DNA of 64,000 nucleotides, from the NCBI RefSeq assembly GCF_027923465.1, contig NZ_BRLB01000001.1, forward strand, positions 310,001 through 374,000, read 5' to 3'. This DNA comes from Vallitalea longa (GTDB lineage: Bacteria > Bacillota > Clostridia > Lachnospirales > Vallitaleaceae). A program made the translations under genes and the position numbers. Below, piece after piece: positions 54,768-62,207 of this stretch. The notes under the pieces are model-generated. The model searched no databases and was not told where the DNA came from. It saw nothing but the letters and a program-made list of their open reading frames with translations. The first letter of the stretch is position 1, and each line of letters opens with the position of its first letter.

Positions 54768-55541
54768 TTAATAAGTTTTTTCAGGAAGATTAAGTATATT
54801 AAGATATTTTTTTAAAATCATATTATCTTCATCCTTCACTCCTGAATAATAAAAAGTTAACTTTCTATTACTGCTAAATGATTTATCACTTCGTTCCATA
54901 ATATCTTTCAGATGTCTGACTGTACCTACATTACCATCTACTATTTTAACATGTTCAGGTATAATTTCTCTAAATTGACTTTTATAAAAAGGGAAATGCG
55001 TACATCCAAGTACGATTGAACCATATTTATCTAAGTCAAAAGGTTCTAATTGTTTTCTAAGATATGATACGATTTTATTTTTATCGAAGATGAAATCTTC
55101 TGCATATTCAACTAGTTTCGGAAGTGCTAATGAATCAACTATAGAATCACTATCAACTCTTTCAACCAGATTTTTGAATTTCTCTTCTTTTAAAGTCAAA
55201 TCAGTAGCTGTAACCAGAATCCTTTTATTCTTGTTGTGTTCTACAGCATATTTTACAGCAGGTTCCATACCGATAATGGGAATATCATATACTTGTCTTA
55301 ACTCTCTTACTGCTATACTTGTAGCTGTATTACAAGCAATAACCAAAACATCTACCTTTTTGGATATCAAAAATTGAACTACATTATATATGTATTTCTT
55401 CACTACTTCTTTTGGCTTAATACCGTAAGGAGCATTTATAGAATCTGCATAATAAATATATTCTTCATTAGGTAGCATTTTAAGTGCTTCATTTAAAACT
55501 GTAATTCCACCTATTCCTGAATCAAAAAAACCAATTTTCAA
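54768..55541 (-). CDS. murI: Glutamate racemase
   Basis: In this roughly 257-residue protein IGFFDSGIGGITVL, the catalytic VIACNTATS (Cys near 72) and LGCTHFP (second Cys near 183) form the MurI set. It makes D-glutamate for peptidoglycan. AAGGTG fits the TTG start at 55541, though GTG 55550 is also in frame. It sits inside element 2; an essential single-copy enzyme there would forbid loss of the element, so either a second racemase exists or excision is not permanent. Confidence 0.9.
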   Translation of the reverse strand: MKIGFFDSGIGGITVLNEALKMLPNEEYIYYADSINAPYGIKPKEVVKKYIYNVVQFLISKKVDVLVIACNTATSIAVRELRQVYDIPIIGMEPAVKYAVEHNKNKRILVTATDLTLKEEKFKNLVERVDSDSIVDSLALPKLVEYAEDFIFDKNKIVSYLRKQLEPFDLDKYGSIVLGCTHFPFYKSQFREIIPEHVKIVDGNVGTVRHLKDIMERSDKSFSSNRKLTFYYSGVKDEDNMILKKYLNILNLPEKTY

Positions 55542-55797
55542 TAATATCACCTTATATTTCTAACTACTTTATTTACTAGAATTTATTTTTAAAAATGAAT
55601 ACAACTAGAATAATTATATCATGTTGTATTTAAAATATGAATGAAAATTTACAATAATTATATTTTATTTTCATATTCTAAAATGATGACATATTTTTTC
55701 TATAGTTATTAATTATATACCATTTAATTAATCCATTCAATAAAAAAGGCTACTACACACTAAAATCAGCTGTAGTAACCTAATACTATACTTTAAA

Positions 55798-56856
55798 CTA
55801 CCTGTTTCTATATTGTTTAAACTTAGCTTTCATCTTTCTTTTCTCTTCCAACTTAAGTTTAGCGTTTTTTTTGCTTTCAATAAATATCAATTCCCTCTTT
55901 AGCTTCTTATAACTTTTAAGCCTTTCCTCGTCTAATTCACCACTTTTTATGGCATTTAATACTGCACAGCCAGGTTCATTAGTATGAGTACAATCTCTAA
56001 ATCTGCAATTCTCACTAAGAGCATTGATTTCGCTAAAAGTATCAGTTAGAACATTTTCATCTTCACCTTCACTCCATAAACCTATTTCCCTCATACCTGG
56101 AGTATCTATAATCATCCCTCCATCTTTCAGAATGATTAACTCTCTATGAGTTGTAGTATGCCTTCCCCTATCATCATCTTCTCTGGCTTCATTAACCATC
56201 ATGACTTCTTCACCTAATAAAGTATTGATAAGAGTAGATTTACCTACTCCAGATGAACCTAATACAACTGATGTTTTACCTTCACTAAAATATTTCTTGA
56301 TTTCGTGTATACCTGTTCCACTTATAGAGCTGATAACATGAACATTCACACCAAATGATATATTCTGTACTTCTGCTAATCGATCATTAACATTATCACA
56401 TAAATCAGCTTTACTAAGAATGATTACTGGTTCTGCTCCGCTATCCCAAGCTACTGTCAAATACCTTTCTAATCTTTTTACATTAAAATTATTGTTGAGA
56501 GATGTAACTATGAATACATAATCAAAATTAGTTGCAACAACTTGCCCTTCAGTAGTATTTCCAGCTATTTTCCTTATGAATTTGCTTTTTCTAGGTAGAA
56601 CTTTTTTAATTATAGCTTTTTCTTCACCATTAACGGGTGTTACTGCAACCCAATCTCCAACTGTGGGTAAAAGATCTTTACTGGCTTCGTAATATAATTT
56701 ACCTGAATTGAATCCTTCTAGTTCACCATACTGTGTTACAACTCTGTAAATCCCTCTATGTTCTACTAATATACGAGCAGGTATTAATCCTTTACTATAG
56801 TAAGTAGTAAAACTCTGTTCTAATTCTTCATTCCATCCATAATCATTAATTATCAT
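55798..56856 (-). CDS. rsgA: RsgA-type ribosome-assembly GTPase, long form
   Basis: In this 352-residue protein an N-terminal OB fold (PTVGDWVAVTPV) is followed by the circularly permuted GTPase motifs LSKADLCD, GSSGVGKSTLINTL and IDTPGMREIG, then the zinc site CRFRDCTHTNEPGC. RsgA checks 30S subunit maturation. The longer N-terminus (DYGWNEELEQSFTTYYSKGLIPARI) is what I recall of accessory RsgA paralogs in Firmicutes rather than the 290-300-residue housekeeping form. The usual neighbours (prkC, rpe, thiN) are absent. A terminator sits 25 bp upstream of the start. Confidence 0.9.
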   Translation of the reverse strand: MIINDYGWNEELEQSFTTYYSKGLIPARILVEHRGIYRVVTQYGELEGFNSGKLYYEASKDLLPTVGDWVAVTPVNGEEKAIIKKVLPRKSKFIRKIAGNTTEGQVVATNFDYVFIVTSLNNNFNVKRLERYLTVAWDSGAEPVIILSKADLCDNVNDRLAEVQNISFGVNVHVISSISGTGIHEIKKYFSEGKTSVVLGSSGVGKSTLINTLLGEEVMMVNEAREDDDRGRHTTTHRELIILKDGGMIIDTPGMREIGLWSEGEDENVLTDTFSEINALSENCRFRDCTHTNEPGCAVLNAIKSGELDEERLKSYKKLKRELIFIESKKNAKLKLEEKRKMKAKFKQYRNR

Positions 56857-56882
56857 ATAACATACCTTTCTTATTTCTCCAG

Positions 56883-56915
56883 AAAAAAATCCCAGTGCAT
56901 TCTCATTGCACTAGG
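56883..56915 (-). terminator. Attenuator-like terminator directly ahead of rsgA
   Basis: CCTAGTGCA and TGCACTGGG with loop ATGAGAA (56915-56891) is followed by T7. Its 5' arm CCTAG-TGCAATG is complementary to CATTGC-CTAGG, the 3' arm of the hairpin at 57039-57065. Confidence 0.65.
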
Positions 56916-57033
56916 AATAATCTCATAAAATAAAGGTTAGTTATATATCTATTTACATTAGTAATTATCTATTTTATATAGAATAATAGACTAATCCTCT
57001 TGAAAATATAAAAAGCAAAATTTCCTTTTATAC

Positions 57034-57065
57034 AAAAACCTAGGCAATGTTAACACTGCTCTAGG
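57034..57065 (-). terminator. First hairpin of the rsgA leader
   Basis: CCTAGAGCAGTG pairs with CATTGCCTAGG and is followed by T5. It starts 13 bases after the stop of the small ORF at 57079-57153. It may act as a terminator or as the partner that releases the second one. Confidence 0.6.
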
Positions 57066-57078
57066 TATATAAACCAAA

Positions 57079-57153
57079 TTATAGATTTTCTCCTGGGAGC
57101 AGTTTGATTTTAAATTGTTTGGTTAATTGGATTCTTGTAATTTCTTTTAACAT
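57079..57153 (-). CDS. 24-residue leader or signal peptide upstream of rsgA
   Basis: AAGGAGTGG is placed well before ATG 57153; the basic peptide begins MLKEITRIQLTKQFK and ends LLPGENL. A TATAAT lies about 65 bp upstream (near 57205) with a poor -35. It has a strong ribosome site and is followed at once by the hairpin series, which is the layout of a regulatory leader peptide. A secreted signal peptide is an alternative, but no signal sequence is visible. Confidence 0.5.
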   Translation of the reverse strand: MLKEITRIQLTKQFKIKLLPGENL

Positions 57154-57568
57154 AAACAACCACTCCTTTCGAATTTCTCAATTTATTAACAATATTTATT
57201 ATATCATATATTCATTGGATAAAAAAGAACTTTTATTTACATAAATAAATAAAGGGCTGTTTTACACTTTATACCTTCATCACTATATAAAACAGCCCCT
57301 TATTTATTAACAACAAATTTTATCGATCATTATTTTTTATTAAAATTCAGACATAATTTATATTAATTAAGCCAATAATATTATAAGTAAATGTATTAAT
57401 CATGTATTAAATCTAATAGAAACGAACTAAAAATTCATTGTATATCATTAATTTAAATATTATAGAATATCTTTTAATATTAATTCATGATATATATATA
57501 ATTAAACTTTAATATATACTTGATATATATTTGATTTAATATATGTATTATAGAAATTTTTAATCTGA
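57154..57568. other. AT-rich spacer in element 2
   Basis: Besides the weak promoter near 57200, an A/T-flanked hairpin AAGGGGCTGTTTTA...(T)AAAACAGCCC-like pairing spans about 57251-57301 (AAGGGCTGTTTTA with TAAAACAGCCCCTT) and can terminate on either strand. The rest has no recognised feature. Confidence 0.5.
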
Positions 57569-57814
57569 CTAAGCATTTTTAGAAACTTCATTAGGTATAC
57601 AACTGGTAAGTTTATCATTAAAAAAAATGCCATACACGTTATCGACATCTAGTTTCAAAATATCAATAATTTTTGTTACTTCACGTAAATTGAAATCAAC
57701 TATACCTAGTTCTTTTCTATTGTAAGTTTTTTGTGTTATTGATAGCTTTTTTGCCATTTCTACCTGTGTGTACCCCATAGAAGCTCTGGCAGATTTTAAT
57801 CTATAAGTATTCAT
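57569..57814 (-). CDS. XRE-type HTH regulator of element 2
   Basis: The 81-residue protein has the Cro/C1-type HTH RLKSARASMGYTQVEMAKKLSITQKTYNRKELG. GGGAGGTG fits ATG 57814. It is divergent from the next HTH gene with TTACCA-type repeats between them, a layout common to phage and conjugative-element switches. Confidence 0.8.
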   Translation of the reverse strand: MNTYRLKSARASMGYTQVEMAKKLSITQKTYNRKELGIVDFNLREVTKIIDILKLDVDNVYGIFFNDKLTSCIPNEVSKNA

Positions 57815-57839
57815 ACATTCACCTCCCAGCACTTACCAT

Positions 57840-57941
57840 TTGAACAAGTCAATCGTACCATACCATTTGGTAAGTGTCAACTAATAGTTTGTATTTTTGG
57901 TAATACTAATTTTAATTTTGGTAAGTAAGTATTATACTATT
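57840..57941. promoter_or_regulatory. Divergent control region with TTACCA/TGGTAA repeats
   Basis: CTTACCATTTG (57834-57844), TACCATTTGGTAAG (57861-57874) and two TTTTGGTAA sites (near 57895-57903 and 57917-57924) share one half-site. The minus promoter TTGACA (57880-57875) - 17 bp - TACGAT (57857-57852) overlaps the central dyad. On the plus side TATACT (57934-57939) lacks a good -35, so that promoter may need activation. Confidence 0.6.
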
Positions 57942-58001
57942 AATGAAATATCTCAAAGGGTATATATATAACAAAAATAATTATTTAAAGTGGTGTTTAA
58001 A

Positions 58002-58421
58002 ATGAATAATAATTCTATTGGTTATCGAATATTAAATCTTAGAAAAAAAAAGAAATTTACGCAAAAAGAATTAGCAGTAAAAGTACATGTTACAGAGGCA
58101 ACAATGTCAAGATATGAAAATAACCTTCGAGAGCCTAAGGGCGAAATAATTAATAGAATTGCTTTAGCTTTAAATACTACCACTGATTATCTGCTAGGAA
58201 GAAGTAATAATTCTCTTCCTATTAGGGAGCTAGACGATAATAAATCCATAGATATCGACCTCAATACTTTTATTAAAAAGTTAGAAGACGTAGATGGTCT
58301 AAAATTCCATGGAGAATTTATTGATGAGCAAACAAGAAGTATTATCTTAAAAACCTTAATACATGCAAGGGAAATTGCTGAAGAAATGCATAGAAATAAG
58401 GTAAATCCTATTAAGCAGTAA
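58002..58421 (+). CDS. XRE-type HTH regulator upstream of the element 2 recombinase
   Basis: About 139 residues. HTH: IGYRILNLRKKKKFTQKELAVKVHVTEATMSRYENNLREPKGEIINRIALALNTTTDYLLGRSN, a classic C1-type repressor start. The C-terminal helical part is unknown. An in-frame GTG at 57990 is possible, but ATG 58002 fits AAGTGGTG. It reads toward the recombinase, from which it is separated by a hairpin. Confidence 0.85.
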   Translation: MNNNSIGYRILNLRKKKKFTQKELAVKVHVTEATMSRYENNLREPKGEIINRIALALNTTTDYLLGRSNNSLPIRELDDNKSIDIDLNTFIKKLEDVDGLKFHGEFIDEQTRSIILKTLIHAREIAEEMHRNKVNPIKQ

Positions 58422-58476
58422 TTATGAATGCAGGTATCCTTATTGATATTTAATAATATCATACTCTACACTCTCA

Positions 58477-58508
58477 AAGAGCAGAAATATTAATATTTCT
58501 GCTCTTAA
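58477..58508 (+). terminator. Hairpin between HTH gene and recombinase
   Basis: AAGAGCAGAAATAT and ATATTTCTGCTCTT form a 14-bp stem followed by AAATTTAT. Confidence 0.65.
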
Positions 58509-58561
58509 ATTTATAATAATATTCATATACTTATAAATATAAAAATATAAGGAGCACTATT

Positions 58562-60145
58562 ATGAATATAGGAATCTATTCTAGAAAATCCAAAATAACC
58601 GAAACAGGTGACTCAATCAAAAACCAAATTCAATTATGCAAAGAATATGCATACAAATATTTTGAAATAGGAAATGTATACATATACGAAGACGAAGGTT
58701 TTTCGGGTAGGAATACTAAACGCCCTGAATTTCAGAAAATGTTAAAAGATGCCAAAAACAGTAAATTAGATATTATCATTTGCTACAGACTTGATAGAAT
58801 CAGTAGGAATGTATTGGATTTTTCAAATACACTACATATATTGACACTTAACGAAATTGAGTTCGTAAGCATCAGAGATAATTTTGATACCTCAACACCA
58901 ATGGGAAGGGCTATGATGTATATAGCAAGTGTATTCGCTCAACTTGAAAGAGAAACCATAGCCGAAAGAATTAAAGACAATATGTACAAATTAGCGGAAA
59001 CCGGTAGATGGTTAGGAGGAATAACACCCCTAGGATATAAATCAACTAAAATCATAGATAAATCAACAGGTAAGTATATTTCAGTACTAATTGATGATCC
59101 TTATGAAAGTAAAACAGTTAAATTAATATTTGATAAATATCTGGAATGTAGATCACTTAGCAGACTACAGATATACACTCTAGAACTTAATCTAAAAACT
59201 CGAAATGATAAAGACTTTAGTTTAAGTTCATTAAAAAAAATCCTATCTAATCCTGTTTATATGTCAGCAGATAAAAATGCATATGAATATTTTTCGAAAA
59301 ATAATTGCACAATTAACATACATCAGGATACTATGAATTTCAATGGTAATTATGGAATAATGGCTTATAATAAGAATAATGAAACCAATAATAAAATCAA
59401 TCAAAAAGCAATGTCCCAATGGATTATATCTATTGGTGTTCACCATCCGATTATACTATCAGCCAAATGGATACACGTACAAAAGATATTACAACTCAAT
59501 AAGCACAGAACCTATTCAACGCCAAGTAAAAGAAAAGCATTACTTACTCCAATAATAAAATGCAAAAGCTGCAATAAACCTCTAAGAGTAATCAGTAAAT
59601 ATGAAAATAATAAAGTTAAGTATTTTTACTATAAATGCAGAGTTAAAGAACTTACTCATAGTAAAGAATGTTCCATAAGAAATCTCAATGGCAATGCAAG
59701 TGAAAAATTGATCCTTGATGCAATTGAACATTATATCTCAATCGATAAACTTATCGAAGAATTAGAATCATATGCACAAAGTGTAAATAGCAGTAATGCT
59801 AACAACAAAATTTCCAACCTGCAAAAAGAAATAACTCAAACTAAAAATGCAATATACCATTTAACTTTGATTTTATCAAGTAAAACAAATGCTGTTTCAA
59901 AATATATCATAAAGGAAATAGATAAGCTAGATACTAAATTACACTCATTGAATAAGCAATTAGATATATTAACAAATTCAACAGCTACTAAAGCAAATGA
60001 TAGTTACAACATGGATTTTTTATTGAATAATGAAATACATAGTATGTTATCCCATGAACAAAAAAAATTACTGATAAATAAAACTATAAAAAATATTTAT
60101 TGGGATGGAAACAACTTAGAACTAGAATTACTACATCATAAATAA
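58562..60145 (+). CDS. Large serine recombinase of element 2
   Basis: In this 527-residue protein the resolvase domain has IGIYSRKSKITETGDSIKNQIQLC (catalytic Ser10) and ICYRLDRISRNVLDF, with ERETIAERIKDNM. Then come the recombinase domain (GITPLGYKS, ILSNPVYMS), a zinc ribbon (IIKCKSCNKPLRV...FYYKCRVKELTHSKEC) and a coiled coil (about 415-480). The family includes SpoIVCA-type excisionases of sporulation elements. AAGGAG precedes the ATG. The stop overlaps the outer att arm, 35 bp from the core. Confidence 0.93.
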   Translation: MNIGIYSRKSKITETGDSIKNQIQLCKEYAYKYFEIGNVYIYEDEGFSGRNTKRPEFQKMLKDAKNSKLDIIICYRLDRISRNVLDFSNTLHILTLNEIEFVSIRDNFDTSTPMGRAMMYIASVFAQLERETIAERIKDNMYKLAETGRWLGGITPLGYKSTKIIDKSTGKYISVLIDDPYESKTVKLIFDKYLECRSLSRLQIYTLELNLKTRNDKDFSLSSLKKILSNPVYMSADKNAYEYFSKNNCTINIHQDTMNFNGNYGIMAYNKNNETNNKINQKAMSQWIISIGVHHPIILSAKWIHVQKILQLNKHRTYSTPSKRKALLTPIIKCKSCNKPLRVISKYENNKVKYFYYKCRVKELTHSKECSIRNLNGNASEKLILDAIEHYISIDKLIEELESYAQSVNSSNANNKISNLQKEITQTKNAIYHLTLILSSKTNAVSKYIIKEIDKLDTKLHSLNKQLDILTNSTATKANDSYNMDFLLNNEIHSMLSHEQKKLLINKTIKNIYWDGNNLELELLHHK

Positions 60146-60186
60146 TTCAGTAAAGTTACTTTTTATTTTATATAGTTGAAGCTATA
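60145..60186 (+). other. attR of element 2
   Basis: Arms ATTCAGTAA (60145-60153), CTTTTTAT (60159-60166) and ATATAG (60170-60175) precede core GCTATA. Each is the inverse of a segment at 54014-54039. Confidence 0.75.
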
Positions 60187-60354
60187 AGTATGGGTGACAA
60201 AGTTGTCGTTCTAAGCAAAAGACCTGCAACGATAAAAAAAATATTTGACATTAATCTTACTATTGAAAATAAAACCCCTTTTAATTCAAGAAGTGCTCCT
60301 GAATTCCGTTTTTACTTTAATTCCATTTGGAAGGAGCTTGATAAAAATGATTGA
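60181..60354 (+). CDS. 3' fragment of the importer ATPase (split gene)
   Basis: From the core the frame reads AISMGDKVVVLSKRPATIKKIFDINL...SIWKELDKND and a stop. This is the C-terminal segment that follows THDIAEAI in SsuB/TauB-type ATPases. There is no start or ribosome site of its own. Its end overlaps the permease start by 8 bp, the normal coupled arrangement of such operons. Confidence 0.88.
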   Translation, partial: AISMGDKVVVLSKRPATIKKIFDINLTIENKTPFNSRSAPEFRFYFNSIWKELDKND

Positions 60355-61150
60355 CGACTTCTCCTCAGAGCAAAAAAAATATCTAAAAAAGGTCAAAAAA
60401 GATAAAAAGATAATCCTTCTATTTCAAATTATCATTTTATTGTTTTTAATAATTACCTGGGAAATATGTTCAATATATGGAATAATTGATTCCTTTATAT
60501 TCAGTTGCCCATCAAGAATCGCCGAAACTACTATAGATATGCTTCTAGACGGTTCTCTCATATATCATATATGGGTAACTTTATATGAAACTATCATAAG
60601 TTTTGCATTGGGTAGTATTTTGGGAATAATCATAGCAATCATTCTATGGTGGAACAATAAAATATCAAAAGTACTAGAACCTTATCTTGTGGTATTCAAC
60701 AGCTTACCAAAAACAGCTTTAGCTCCAATATTTATCGTATGGCTTGGTAATAACACAAGATCTATCATTATCACTGCTCTAACAGTATCTATAGTAGTCA
60801 CAATAATAAATGTATTCAACGGTTTCATTAACGTTGATAAAGAAAAAATTAAGTTGATATATACTTTTAACGGCAAAAAAAAAGATGTACTCAAAAAAGT
60901 TATAATACCCGCTAATTTTTCTAATATCATTAGTACCATGAAAGTTAATATAGGACTTTCTTTTATAGGGGTAATAATTGGAGAATTCATAGCTGGTAAG
61001 GCTGGGTTAGGAAAATTGATCGTATATGGAAGTCAAGTTCTTAAAATGGATTGGGTAATGATGAGTATCATAATATTAGCATTACTAGCTACTGGTCTCT
61101 ATGAACTGATAGTCTTTGCTGAAAAAAAAGTCAACAAATTAAACAAATAA
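60347..61150 (+). CDS. ABC importer permease (SsuC/TauC/ThiX type)
   Basis: In this 267-residue protein five or six membrane helices and the EAA loop (FNGKKKDVLKKVIIPANFSNIISTMKVNIGLSFIGVIIGEFI) mark a BPD-type permease. AAGGAG precedes ATG 60347; longer in-frame starts upstream lie in the ATPase fragment. The gene is whole, but element 2 separates it from the ATPase promoter. In the present state it could only be read from a promoter inside the element, for example with the recombinase gene. Confidence 0.9.
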   Translation: MIDDFSSEQKKYLKKVKKDKKIILLFQIIILLFLIITWEICSIYGIIDSFIFSCPSRIAETTIDMLLDGSLIYHIWVTLYETIISFALGSILGIIIAIILWWNNKISKVLEPYLVVFNSLPKTALAPIFIVWLGNNTRSIIITALTVSIVVTIINVFNGFINVDKEKIKLIYTFNGKKKDVLKKVIIPANFSNIISTMKVNIGLSFIGVIIGEFIAGKAGLGKLIVYGSQVLKMDWVMMSIIILALLATGLYELIVFAEKKVNKLNK

Positions 61151-61156
61151 AATTAT

Positions 61157-61214
61157 AGCTTTGCAGTAAAAATATAGATTAACCATTATATTTTTTACTG
61201 CAAAGCTTTTTCAA
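61157..61214. terminator. Shared terminator of permease and degV
   Basis: AGCTTTGCAGTAAAAA...TTTTTTACTGCAAAGCT is a 16-bp stem with T-tail on the plus strand; the converging degV gene ends inside it. Confidence 0.85.
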
Positions 61215-62050
61215 AAGGCTATTACTATACCACCATCATTAGCGTACGTAGATGAAATGCCTCTCATTTCCACAATGAAAATATCTTTAAAATTATATAC
61301 ATTACTAATCTTTTCTTTTAAAGCATTAGCTCTTTTCAAACAATTACAATGAGCTATTACTAAAAGTTTCTCTTCCAAGTTATCTTTTGTTTCACCCATT
61401 GCAGCTATCATTTTACCTAGAGCTTTATTTATTCCTCTTCCTTTGTTAATCATAATTATTTCACCTTTGCCATTAGAAGCTAAAACAGGCTTTATATTGA
61501 GCACATTGGCTATAGCGGCTTTTACCAAACTCATTCTTCCAGTCTTCACCAGATTGTCTAGCTTGTTAAGAACAAACATAGTTTTCATTTCTTTGATATA
61601 ATTGCTTATAGATTCTACTATCTGAGAATATGTTTTACCTAATTTAGCTAAATAATCAATTTTTAAAGTTAATAGAACCTCTCCAGCTGATGCACTAAGT
61701 GAATCAAAAACATGAATCTTCTTATTGTCATTTTCGCTAAGATAGATATCTTTTGCAATCTCAGCACTATTATAGCTTCCGCTTAATTTGCTGGATAAAG
61801 TTATCACAAATACATTCTCTTCTTCACTCTCAAATCTATCAATATATTCTGCTGGTGCAGGACATGCAGTCTTAGGTACAGTCGTACTATCATTCATTTT
61901 CTTAACGAAATCATCAACTGAAAACGAACCATCGTCTGTATACCTTGTACCCTCTAGCTCTATGGTAAGTGGGGTTATCTCTACATTTATATTTTTTTTA
62001 ATTTCATTAGTTATGTCACAACAACTGTCTACTACAATCTTAAAATTCAA
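61211..62050 (-). CDS. DegV-family fatty-acid-binding protein
   Basis: In this 279-residue protein VVDSCCDITNEI, TACPAPAEYIDRFE, VITLSSKLSGSYNSA and the C-terminal domain are typical of DegV/FakB proteins. These bind a fatty acid for phosphorylation by FakA, which is not in this window. The short distance between element 2 and this gene carries only the terminator. Confidence 0.88.
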   Translation of the reverse strand: MNFKIVVDSCCDITNEIKKNINVEITPLTIELEGTRYTDDGSFSVDDFVKKMNDSTTVPKTACPAPAEYIDRFESEEENVFVITLSSKLSGSYNSAEIAKDIYLSENDNKKIHVFDSLSASAGEVLLTLKIDYLAKLGKTYSQIVESISNYIKEMKTMFVLNKLDNLVKTGRMSLVKAAIANVLNIKPVLASNGKGEIIMINKGRGINKALGKMIAAMGETKDNLEEKLLVIAHCNCLKRANALKEKISNVYNFKDIFIVEMRGISSTYANDGGIVIAF

Positions 62051-62207
62051 TTAATAGCCTCCTTAACATCTATACTGCACAATGTAGTTTTAAATACTAC
62101 CTTTAATATTACCATAAATGAAATAAAATTTAAAGGCTATTTTTCATTTTGATTAATAATTTTTCTTGAATAATTAAATTTTAAACTATATAAAGATAAA
62201 TACATCA

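Larger units (their letters stand above)
54013..60186. mobile_element. Intervening element 2 in the importer ATPase gene
   Basis: Bounded by core GCTATA (54013-54018 and 60181-60186), it is 6,168 bp long. It contains lepB, murI and rsgA genes (minus strand), a small leader ORF, two divergent HTH regulators and a serine recombinase reading to the right end. Removal restores the ATPase frame exactly (600 plus 168 nt). The circular junction gives the palindrome CTTTTTAT-n3-ATATAG-TTGAAG-CTATAT-n3-ATAAAAAG. Cargo that looks like core functions is unusual for such an element. Confidence 0.82.

Noticed and set aside
46262-60186. Idea that the two split genes result from one inversion or one composite element
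   Set aside because: All fragments keep the same strand and order, each split has its own recombinase, core and arm sequences, and the IclR/MFS genes lie between.
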